DNA of 8,194 bases from contig JAITHR010000103.1 of the NCBI GenBank assembly GCA_031279895.1, forward strand, positions 1 to 8,194. The letters run 5' to 3'. This DNA comes from Spirochaetaceae bacterium. GTDB lineage: Bacteria; Spirochaetota; Spirochaetia; Treponematales; Breznakiellaceae. The translations under genes were made by a program, and so were the position numbers. Positions 1 through 7,200 of this stretch are shown one piece after another (position 1 is the first letter of the stretch; each line of letters opens with the position of its first letter). Under the pieces are notes generated by a model. That model was not told where the DNA came from, did not search any database, and was given only the letters and a program-made list of their open reading frames with translations.

Positions 1-1
1 G

Positions 2-1132
2 GTTCTTGAAACGCCGGCGGCGCGTATCGCGGCGGGGTATGAAAGGCTCAAAACCACCGAGCCGGCGCTTTTCGCGGCGCTTGAGACCGCCGCGTCCTCT
101 ATACGGCGCTTCGCTCTGGCGCAGAAAGACCGGTTTGTCGACTTTGACTTTGAGACGGCTCCGGGCCTTATAGCCGGACAGCGGGTCGCTCCGGTCGGGC
201 GGGCGGGCGTGTACGTTCCGGCGGGCAGGTTCCCGCTGGTCTCCTCGGCGCTTATGGGGATTATTCCGGCAAAGGCCGCCGGGGTCGGGGAAGTGGTGCT
301 GGCGTCCCCGCCGCAGGAAGACGGGTTTCCCGACTGGCGTATCCTCGCGGCTGCCCGTCTTGCCGGCGCGGACCGGGTGTTTGCCATAGGCGGCGCGCAG
401 GCCATCGCGGCGCTGGCACTGGGTACGGAAACGGTGCCGCAGGCGGACGTGGTGGTGGGACCGGGCAACCGGTACGTCTCCGCGGCCAAACGCCTCCTCT
501 TCGGCGAGGCCGGCATTGATTTTGCCGCCGGACCCACTGACGTGCTTATTATCGCGGACTCCTCCGGGGACCCGGATCTCATTGCCGCGGATATGCTGGC
601 GCAGGCGGAGCATGATACTGACGCCCGCGCCCGCGCCCTTGTTCCGAACCACGCGACAGCCTCCGCGGTGCGGGAACGCCTTGCGGCGCGGGTCCGGGGC
701 GCGGCGGCGCCGGCAACCGCTTCCCTTGCGGCAGGCGGGCTTCTCATCGTGTACGATACGGCGGAAGAAGCGATTGCGATTGCCGACGCCATAGCGCCGG
801 AACACCTTGAGCTGCACGTTACGAATCCCGAGGACTGGGAGGGGCGCCTTAAAAACTACGGCTCCCTTTTCATAGGGGAACAGGCCGGGGAAGTGCTGGG
901 CGATTACAGCGCGGGCATCAACCATACCCTTCCCACCGGCGGGAGCGCCCGTTTTACCGGCGGCCTTTCGGTCCGCCATTTCCTCAAAGCGCGTACTGTC
1001 CTGCGGTGCGCAGGCGGCGCGGGACAGGATGCGGCGCTGGAAGCCGCGGAAGTCATCGCCCGCGCCGAGGGCCTTACGGCCCACGCCGAAAGCGCGAAGC
1101 TCCGGCGGGCGCGGGGCGCGGGGACGCTCTAG
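2..1132 (+). CDS. hisD: Histidinol dehydrogenase (5'-truncated by window edge)
   Basis: HisD catalyses the last two steps of histidine synthesis, the NAD-dependent oxidation of L-histidinol to L-histidine, in the cytoplasm as a zinc-dependent homodimer. The frame is already open at base 2, so the true start lies outside; about 376 codons are visible, and roughly 60-70 N-terminal residues are missing compared with the ~434-aa E. coli protein. Diagnostic stretches are 'GVYVPAGR', 'GGAQAIAALALGTETVP', 'GPGNRYVSAAKR', 'AGPTDVLIIAD' and 'NHTLPTGGSARF'. By comparison with E. coli HisD, the zinc ligands are Gln (602-604) and His (611-613) of QAEH, Asp (902-904) of GDYSAG, and His (1082-1084) of LTAHAE. 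The catalytic Glu-His pair is in PEHLEL (800-805). All are intact, so the enzyme should be active. The GTG at 209 lies inside the family core and is not the start. The next gene is convergent, 21 bases away, so any his operon partners would be upstream. Confidence 0.96.
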   Translation, partial: VLETPAARIAAGYERLKTTEPALFAALETAASSIRRFALAQKDRFVDFDFETAPGLIAGQRVAPVGRAGVYVPAGRFPLVSSALMGIIPAKAAGVGEVVLASPPQEDGFPDWRILAAARLAGADRVFAIGGAQAIAALALGTETVPQADVVVGPGNRYVSAAKRLLFGEAGIDFAAGPTDVLIIADSSGDPDLIAADMLAQAEHDTDARARALVPNHATASAVRERLAARVRGAAAPATASLAAGGLLIVYDTAEEAIAIADAIAPEHLELHVTNPEDWEGRLKNYGSLFIGEQAGEVLGDYSAGINHTLPTGGSARFTGGLSVRHFLKARTVLRCAGGAGQDAALEAAEVIARAEGLTAHAESAKLRRARGAGTL

Positions 1133-1154
1133 TTTTTCCTGTTTTTCCTGTTTT
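1132..1154. repeat. Short 9-bp tandem repeat between convergent gene ends
   Basis: The gap between the hisD stop codon and the convergent regulator stop consists almost entirely of the unit GTTTTTCCT, present twice (1132-1140 and 1141-1149) and followed by a partial GTTTT. It is T-rich on the + strand, as expected after a + strand gene, but I see no clear stem-loop before it, so I do not call it an intrinsic terminator. Confidence 0.5.
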
Positions 1155-3703
1155 CAGATTTTGAGGATGCCTATCTCGGTGGCAATGCGTATCGCGTCGG
1201 CGCGGTTTACGGCCCCCAGCTTTATATAGATGCTGGTGATGACGCTTTTGACCGTGTTCACCGAGAGGGCGGAGATGTCCGCGATCTCCCCTCTGGTCAG
1301 TCCCTGGGACAAGCCGGTCAACACGTTCATCTCCCGATTGGACAGGGATGCGGCGCTCGTTTTATCCTGATACTTTTCCATTACCGCGCAGAGTTTCTTG
1401 GCGTAGGCCGCTGATTTGCGGTGTATCTTTTCAAGCCATTCGAGCGGGACCGCGCACGGGTCCTTCCGTTTCAAGGTTTCCCCCAGCAGGGCGCGCATAT
1501 CCTTTCCAAGCTCGATAAAGAGCATGGTGAGGTTGTTCGGCTCCGCGAGGGCGTAGGCGGTTTCAAGGGAGCGCAGGGATTTCGAGCGGTCTTTCAGTTT
1601 GTAATAGCATACCGCTTTTATGGCGTGGATGGCGATCTGCCCCAGAAGGAAGGATTGCACCTCGTATTTTTTGGACTGGTTTTCCAGGGTGGCCAGCACC
1701 GCGGCGTAGCGCTTTTTTGAAATCTGGTACTTTATCTTGACCAGCACTTCAAGGCCGTTTATCAGATTGTTTATCTCGCTGACCTCGAAATCGTTCTTGA
1801 GCCATTCGGGGAGCTGGTGGGTCTGTTCAATCTGCGCGTAAAACCAGCCTATAATAATGTCGTAAAGGACATGGCGGTTTATGAATTGGGGGGTGTCAAG
1901 CTTGGCGGTTATCTGTTTAAGAATATGGTCCACCGCGCCGGCGTTTCCATAGGCGAGGTTGACCCGCAGGAGATAGAAAAGTGCGCGTATCTCGATTTCA
2001 AACTGGGCGTTCTCCCGCGCTTTATGGAGCGCCGTGCATCCGAAAGCTTCGGCGCGGTCCATGTCCTCCTGAAAATACGCGAGTTCCGCCCGTGCGAGGT
2101 CGCCGTAACCGGACATACAGCCGTTGAGCGTGGCCGCGGCGTGGGGAACGGCCAGATCCACAGCTTCGATAAACCTTTCCATGTACCCCTTTTCGGGAAT
2201 ACCCACGCGGCAGATATACGAACCGACGCACATACTGTTCGCCGGAGTTCGGAACTCAAGGCCGCGGGGCGGGAAATAGGCGCGGGCCTGCTCGAAGTGT
2301 TTGTAGAAGGTATAATCGTGGGTTTCGACGCACCGGAGCATACCGTAAAAGGCCAGGTGGATGTAGGAGCCGAAAAGCACCCGTTGGGTAAAAGGGGAGA
2401 GCGGAAGGGCTTCAAAGCGCCCTATCGTGGTTTGGAGGGACTCGAACGCTTCGGGGAACCGGCTTTGGATGAGGAGGAACCGGACGCGCAGGATGTGGGA
2501 CTCCGGGTTTTCCCGGTATACCGAGTCCGGAGCGCGCTGGAAAATCTCCAGAAAGAACTGGGCCATATCATTGGGTATTACCTGGGCCATGGTATAGACG
2601 AGGCCGATGATTTTCGCGTAATCCCCGGCTTTTTCAAAGTAGCTTACCGCGTCCATCTTGAAATTATGTCTGAGGCACCACTCGGCGGCGCGGCTGTACA
2701 CCTCTTTTTTCTCGTCTTTTGACAGCGCGCCCTGTTTGCTCCCCAGGTATTGCAGGAACAGAGGATGGAGACGGTATTCGTTGAGATACAGATCGAAGTG
2801 AACGAACGACCCGATGCGCTTTATTTCCTCCATAAGGGACGGGCTGCCGGCCAAATCGGTAAGGAGTTCGAGGTTCCAATGCTCGATAAGGGAAAGTTTG
2901 ATAAGATAACGCTGGAGTTCTTTGGAGACAACGCCGAAAATTTCATGGGTTATAAGGTTAAAAATGTTTATCTTCATGGAGGATCGGGCGTAATCGGTAT
3001 TGGCCGCGCCGTTTTTGAGGGAAAGGCCGGTGAGGTGGATGGCAAAAGCCCACCCCTCAGTATCACGATACACCGACGTAAGAGCTTCCTGCGGGAGGCG
3101 GAGGCCGAGCAGACGGAAGTAATCGGTCATTTCTTTCTGGCTGAACCGGAGGTCGTTTTCGGTTATTTCCGCCAGAAGCCCTTTCGAGAGCAGCGGCATC
3201 ATATTGATGTCCGGTTCGCTACGGGAAATCAGAATAGAGGTAATATTGTTGAACGGGCTGGTAATCGACCGCTCAAGAAAGGACAGCACCTTTTCGTTAT
3301 GGAGCAGGTGGAAGTCGTCATACACGAAAACGTATTTCGAATCCCGCATAACGTCCATATAAGGAACCATCATATACCGGTCGAACTGGCGCTTTGTTTC
3401 GGGAAAGCCGATGGACCGGATATTCTCGGCGCTTTCTTCGCTTATGGAGGCCACGGCCTGCACGAAGTTTTCCCAAAAGCGGGTTCCCAGGTTGTCCCTG
3501 TCCGAAAGCTGTATCCATGCGGTAATGGTATTATAGGTATGGAGGAAGGAATACACCGAATAGGTTTTGCCGTATCCGGCGCCTGCGACCACCGTGACCA
3601 ACGGGCTTTGCAGGGCCTTTTCTAATAAGGCGTTGATCTGGGGGCGCTCCAGATATTTCTGATTGCCCGGCGCAATCGGCACGTTACTATGAAAAAATCG
3701 CAT
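1154..3703 (-). CDS. LAL-type (MalT-like) LuxR-family ATP-binding transcriptional regulator
   Basis: This 849-aa protein has the three-part layout of the large ATP-binding LuxR regulators (LAL/MalT class). An N-terminal STAND-type ATPase carries Walker A 'AGAGYGKT' (about residues 40-47), Walker B 'YVFVYDDFHLL' (124-134, with Asp129-Asp130) and a sensor-like 'ILISRSEP' (157-164). A long helical, TPR-like middle runs from about 330 to 740. A C-terminal LuxR helix-turn-helix spans about 786-847 ('LSNREMNVLTGLSQG', recognition region 'SVNTVKSVITSIYIKLG'). In MalT-class proteins, ATP and an inducer drive oligomerisation and promoter activation; the inducer here is unknown. The ATG at 3703 is preceded by GGGAGA at 9 bases, which supports this start. 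The gene converges with hisD and is followed on the same strand, after a large gap, only by hisD's antisense. By eye its base composition is less GC-rich than its neighbours. There is no signal peptide, so it should be cytoplasmic. The class call is firm; the target genes are not known. Confidence 0.95.
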   Translation of the reverse strand: MRFFHSNVPIAPGNQKYLERPQINALLEKALQSPLVTVVAGAGYGKTYSVYSFLHTYNTITAWIQLSDRDNLGTRFWENFVQAVASISEESAENIRSIGFPETKRQFDRYMMVPYMDVMRDSKYVFVYDDFHLLHNEKVLSFLERSITSPFNNITSILISRSEPDINMMPLLSKGLLAEITENDLRFSQKEMTDYFRLLGLRLPQEALTSVYRDTEGWAFAIHLTGLSLKNGAANTDYARSSMKINIFNLITHEIFGVVSKELQRYLIKLSLIEHWNLELLTDLAGSPSLMEEIKRIGSFVHFDLYLNEYRLHPLFLQYLGSKQGALSKDEKKEVYSRAAEWCLRHNFKMDAVSYFEKAGDYAKIIGLVYTMAQVIPNDMAQFFLEIFQRAPDSVYRENPESHILRVRFLLIQSRFPEAFESLQTTIGRFEALPLSPFTQRVLFGSYIHLAFYGMLRCVETHDYTFYKHFEQARAYFPPRGLEFRTPANSMCVGSYICRVGIPEKGYMERFIEAVDLAVPHAAATLNGCMSGYGDLARAELAYFQEDMDRAEAFGCTALHKARENAQFEIEIRALFYLLRVNLAYGNAGAVDHILKQITAKLDTPQFINRHVLYDIIIGWFYAQIEQTHQLPEWLKNDFEVSEINNLINGLEVLVKIKYQISKKRYAAVLATLENQSKKYEVQSFLLGQIAIHAIKAVCYYKLKDRSKSLRSLETAYALAEPNNLTMLFIELGKDMRALLGETLKRKDPCAVPLEWLEKIHRKSAAYAKKLCAVMEKYQDKTSAASLSNREMNVLTGLSQGLTRGEIADISALSVNTVKSVITSIYIKLGAVNRADAIRIATEIGILKI

Positions 3704-3712
3704 TTAAAAAAA

Positions 3713-3718
3713 TCTCCC
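3713..3718 (-). promoter_or_regulatory. Ribosome binding site of the LuxR regulator
   Basis: On the minus strand GGGAGA lies 9 bases upstream of the ATG at 3703-3701, separated from it by an A/T-only spacer. It is a good Shine-Dalgarno match and fixes the start codon. Confidence 0.75.
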
Positions 3719-3762
3719 TGACGTGAATGGTCAAGCCTGACGAGAAAGAAAAGCATTTTTTT

Positions 3763-3791
3763 AAAATAATCCGCTTATTAACCAGCGTCAA
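3763..3791 (-). promoter_or_regulatory. Candidate sigma70-type promoter of the LuxR regulator
   Basis: On the minus strand a TTGACG -35 box (3791-3786, five of six matches to consensus) is followed by exactly 17 bases and a TATTTT -10 box (3768-3763, four of six). The region is AT-rich, unlike the GC-rich DNA upstream. Transcription would start near 3755 and leave a leader of about 50 bases before the ATG. This suggests that the regulator has its own promoter rather than relying on read-through from the GH13 gene. Confidence 0.55.
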
Positions 3792-4064
3792 CCCCCTAAC
3801 CCAATTTTTTCTCAGCCTCCGCAGCCTCCCCAGCCACCGCCGTCTCCGACGGCTTCAGCATGGCCGCCCAGCCTCCGGCTGTTCCGGCATGGCCGCGTGT
3901 TGTTTCAAAGTGGTGCAACACCTTGTCCAGTAAGCGGGCTTGATACTACCCAGGCGCTGCTACGCTTCGCGCAGCCTCCGGCGGTTTGCAAGCGGCGCGT
4001 TGTTGCGCGTTGTTCAGGGCGCGGCGTTGTTCGTCGCGCACCGCGTCTCGCGCTACCGTGGGGT

Positions 4065-4086
4065 CTGGGGAGGCCGGCCTCCCCAG
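4065..4086. repeat. Perfect 22-bp palindrome
   Basis: The arm CTGGGGAGGCC (4065-4075) is followed immediately by its exact reverse complement GGCCTCCCCAG (4076-4086), giving 11 bp of dyad symmetry with no spacer. It is centred in the intergenic gap, and its right half is made of the same GCCTCCCCAGCC word that also occurs at 3824-3835. It could be a dimeric protein-binding site, a cruciform-forming element or part of the repeat family; the sequence alone does not decide. Confidence 0.8.
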
Positions 4087-4108
4087 CCGCCGCAGCCTCC
4101 GGCTGTTT

Positions 4109-4160
4109 CATAAGCGTCATGCGAAGCGCTCCGAAGCGGGCAACGTCCGCTTAGGGGCGC
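4109..4160 (+). repeat. Dispersed intergenic repeat, copy A
   Basis: Beginning CATAAGCGTCATGCGAAGCG and running through CAACGTCCGC into the GGGGCGC stretch, this segment aligns imperfectly with 7961-8011. The closest parts are CATAAGC at the start and CAACGTCCGC near the end. The two copies have the same orientation and flank the GH13 gene. No open frame is conserved between them, so this is non-coding repeat DNA rather than a duplicated gene. Confidence 0.6.
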
Positions 4161-4172
4161 GGTAAGCGGACG
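4144..4172. repeat. Strong hairpin, 10-bp perfect stem
   Basis: CGTCCGCTTA (4144-4153) and its exact reverse complement TAAGCGGACG (4163-4172) are separated by a nine-base GC-rich loop. The hairpin lies about 70 bases downstream of the GH13 stop codon. It lacks a U-tract on either strand, so it is not a classical intrinsic terminator, but it could stabilise the 3' end of a transcript. The left arm overlaps the CAACGTCCGC word shared with the second repeat copy at 7993-8002. Confidence 0.7.
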
Positions 4173-4206
4173 GGCGTTGTTCGTCGCGCTTCGCGGGAAG
4201 CTGTTT

Positions 4207-4224
4207 AAAACCGTCGGAGACGGG
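4207..4224 (-). terminator. Candidate intrinsic terminator of the GH13 gene
   Basis: On the minus strand, starting about 16 bases after the GH13 stop codon, CCGTC-TCC-GACGG forms a five-bp GC-rich stem with a three-base loop and is followed directly by TTTTAAAC. The stem is short and the T-run brief, so the terminator would be modest. The same 13-base hairpin, in opposite orientation and without a T-run, lies at 3840-3852. Confidence 0.45.
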
Positions 4225-4239
4225 CCGGCGGGCGGCAGG

Positions 4240-7200
4240 TTAGCGGGTGAGGGCGGTGAGAAGGCCGTCAAGCCGGTACTCTGACAGGGCCTCGGCGTCC
4301 TTAAACGCCACGACCAGCGTACCGATCTCGTTAAGACGCTTCCGCCATTGGGACGCGCTTTTGTAGTCCGCCTCCGTATTCCGCGGACCCTTTTCCTTAA
4401 GCGCCTTAAACGCCCCGGGCCGCTCAAGCGACGCGAAAAGCGGCGCGTACACCAAACTCCGGTCAAAGGACTCTTTATGAAACCACAGGCAGCCTTCAAA
4501 CCGGTTCACCCGCAAAATCCGGCGGAAGTCCTCGGCGTGATAGTTCTCCAGCACGAGGTTCTCAGCCGGATTGGTGCTTACCGGCGCCGCCGTTGCTGCC
4601 GGCGCAGTTCTGCAAAGCACGGCCCGCGCCAGTTCCGCGATCTCCGCCGCCTGCTCCGCGCCGGCTCCCGCGTCCCGCAACGCCTCGGCCAGCTTCCGTC
4701 CCAACTGCCAGTGGTCCATTAACGCCGCCGCCTCCGCGCCGGTCCCGCTCTTCCCGAAAACCTCCCGCAGGAGCGAGAGCGCCCCGTACCCCAAAGCGCC
4801 CGTAACCAGAACCCGATTGGTTTCGGTTTCGGTTTCGGTTTTAAGCGCGTCCGGTGCGGCTTTGAGCCGCGCCTTCTTCAAAGCGGTCCGCGCCTCCGCG
4901 GGAAAAACGCGCAGGCGGCGGAGATAACCGGTAAAGAGCGCCCCGATACGCTCCTTGCAAGGAGCTGTCCGCGCCTCCTCGCGGGGAAACGGCGCGTAAG
5001 CGCCGCCGGCGCCGCCGGCATACCGCGCCGCGGTCTCGACAAACCGTACCGCCCGCGCAGCCTCCGCGTCATCCGCGCCGCCTTCCCCTTCCCCTTCCGG
5101 CCCCTTTTCCGCCGGCGCCGCCGCGAGTTCCGGTTTCAGGAGGTCCCCGAAAGCGGCATACAGCTCATCAAGCGCCAGATCCTGAAGGGCGCCGTATATG
5201 TCCCGCGTCCCGCGTCCGTCCAGAACACGGCACAGCCGCGCCCAATGCCCCTTTTCGTCCCGAACCTCGTGAATATCGAGAAACACCTGCGCCTCATACC
5301 CGTTCAATGACACGAAGAAGCCCTGCTCGCACAGCGCGGCTGAAGAGCGGATAAACCACAGGTTCGACCGGTGTTCCCGAAGGAGCGTAAAGCTCGTCAG
5401 CTCGTGCGTCAGCGCAAGGGCCTGGCCCAGCGTATCCCGCCGCGCCCCGCCGTCTTTTTGCGGTATCGACGCGGCGCCCGGGTTTATCCAGCCGGCGCTC
5501 TGATGGTAGGAGTTGTTATAGAAAACCAGCGCCCGCTCCCCGCCCTGGCGGTTCGAGTAGGCGAAGACGTTCTCGTTTATCGACCCGTCGTGGCAGTAGA
5601 GATCGTAGAGGCAGAAACCGGAGCTGCCTGAGAAGACCGTCCGGCGCCGCATAAGCGGGAATATCTCCCGCTCGTGCCGCTCCACAAACTCCCGGTCCGG
5701 CGTTTCGTCCCGATAGGCCCTGCGGTATTCCATGCCGTATTTCTCCTCGAACCCCTCGATCTGGCCATGGCCGAACATGGGAAGCCCCGGCATGGTAACA
5801 AGGAGCGCGCATATCCCGAAATACTTGTCCCCCTTCCCGAACTGCGCGACCGCGGTGTCCTCGTCGGGGTTGTTAAGAAAGTTTACGAACCGCTTCAGCA
5901 CTTCCGGGTCGAACTCAAGGGTATTCTTTATCGTGGCGCGGTATTTGGCGTTCTCCTCGTTCTTTAACATATTCATAAAGGCCGAGTTGTAGACCCGATG
6001 CATCCCCAGGGTGCGGACGAAGTAGCCTTCCATCATCCAGAAAGCCTCGGCGAGAAGCAGGGTATCCGGCGCCTCCGCCGCGCACCGGTCAACCACCTCC
6101 CGCCAGAACTCGTGGGGGATGCGGCGCTCGAACTCGTCCCGCGTAACCGCCTGCTCCGCTCTGCTGGCAATTGCCCCGCCCTGCCCGGGTTCGGGATACC
6201 AGAGCCGCTGGACGTGCCGTTTGGCAAGGGTCATGGCCGCGTCGAAGCGCACGATGGGAAACTGCCGGCACACCCCCACGATGGTTCTTATCACCGCTTC
6301 CCGGGCTTCGGGATTGAGAAAATCAATCTGCGCCGTGTCGTTCCAGGGCATCGAGGTGCCGTCGTTCCCGTGATAGATGTAACGCGCCTCTCCGGTGCGG
6401 TTGTCAACGCGCTTGAATACCACCGCCGCGTCGTCGCGGGTAAAGTAGCGGTCCTCAATCTGAACCGTAATATCGTCCCGCCCCGAAAGGTTGTCGCACC
6501 GGTAGGTATACGACGGAAAGGGCGGGTAGGGAAGCTGGAGAAAGCGGTCCGGGTGTTCGACAATCCACCGCGAATCGATTCCCGTGTGGTTGGGAACCAT
6601 GTCCGATCCCAGCCGTATCCCCCGTCCGAGGCACCGGTCCCGCAGACGCGCCAGAGCGTCCCAGCCGCCCAGCTCGGAGGCGATGTCGTAATCATAGAGG
6701 CTGTAGGCGCTGGCCGCGGCTTCCGGGTTGCCGGTCCACTGCTTTATGGTGCGGGACGCGCCGCTCCGCTCCCACAGGCCGATGAGCCACAGGCCGGTAA
6801 ACCCCCGGCGGGAAAGCTCGTCCAGTTCCTCGTCGGGTATCTCGTCAAGCCGGCTGATAGTCCGTCCGTATTTTCGGGAAAGCTGGAAGAGCCAGACCAG
6901 GGTGCATTTCGCCATAAGCACGGTGCGGGGCATCCAGTCCTGATCCGGGCTGAACCGCTCGTACTCGTGGACAAGCGTACCGTAGGTATAGGCTTCGCTG
7001 GGCCCGGGCCCGAAGAACGAGGGCTTGTTTTCCTCTTTTATCACGTCGATGCCCATAAGAAGCCGGCCTATGAACCTTTCAAGCACCAGCCCCCAGCGGG
7101 AGCGCATATACGCGAGCTGGCCCTCAAGGGAATCCGGTGACGCCAGAGCCGGAGCGCGGAGGATGTCCCAGAGGTTCATGCCCTCGGGCCCGAAGGGGGG

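Larger units (their letters stand above)
4024..4189. repeat. Direct repeat pair in the intergenic gap
   Basis: The 16-base word GCGTTGTTCGTCGCGC is present at 4024-4039 and again at 4174-4189, 150 bases apart in the same orientation. The match continues for six more bases with only two differences (ACCGCG against TTCGCG). Shorter copies of its first eight bases lie at 3997-4004 and 4007-4014. Confidence 0.75.
3704..4239. other. 536-base gap, repeat-rich and without a convincing gene
   Basis: The first ~110 bases form the AT-rich leader and promoter of the regulator. The rest is GC-rich and built from short reiterated words. CAGCCTCCGGC, whose core AGCC-TCC-GGCT can form a small hairpin, occurs at 3869-3879, 3972-3982 and 4093-4103. 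GCCTCCCCAGCC occurs at 3824-3835 and 4077-4088. CATGGCCGC occurs at 3859-3867 and 3888-3896. GCGTTGTT occurs at 3997, 4007, 4024 and 4174. CCGTCTCCGACGG (3840-3852) reappears inverted at 4211-4223. A weaker inverted repeat, GTGTTG/CAACAC, spans 3897-3921. Short open frames exist here but show no start signals or recognisable protein, so I treat them as chance frames in GC-rich DNA. Similar material recurs at about 7945-8012, so this looks like a dispersed intergenic repeat family. Confidence 0.7.

Noticed and set aside
209..1132. hisD starting at the GTG at 209
   Set aside because: The frame is open and HisD-like back to base 2, and the GTG falls inside the conserved GVYVPAGR motif.
1133..1160. 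Intrinsic terminator between hisD and the regulator gene
   Set aside because: There is a T-rich stretch, but no clear GC-rich stem immediately before it on either strand.
1817..3625. Two long + strand open frames (1817-2722 and 2750-3625) opposite the regulator gene
   Set aside because: Both are mirror frames of a convincing LuxR-family protein with intact Walker motifs and HTH; their translations show no recognisable domain.
3897..4154. Short open frames in the gap between the regulator and the GH13 gene
   Set aside because: They are Arg/Ala/Pro-rich translations of GC-rich repeats, overlap one another on both strands, and lack ribosome binding sites.
3704..4239. Insertion sequence or transposase remnant in the gap
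   Set aside because: The inverted 13-mers could be termini, but nothing resembling a transposase and no target-site duplication was seen, so only the repeats are reported.
5998..7140. A 380-codon + strand open frame opposite the GH13 gene
   Set aside because: It is fully antisense to the catalytic barrel, has no family motif or good ribosome binding site, and is explained by the high GC of the real gene.
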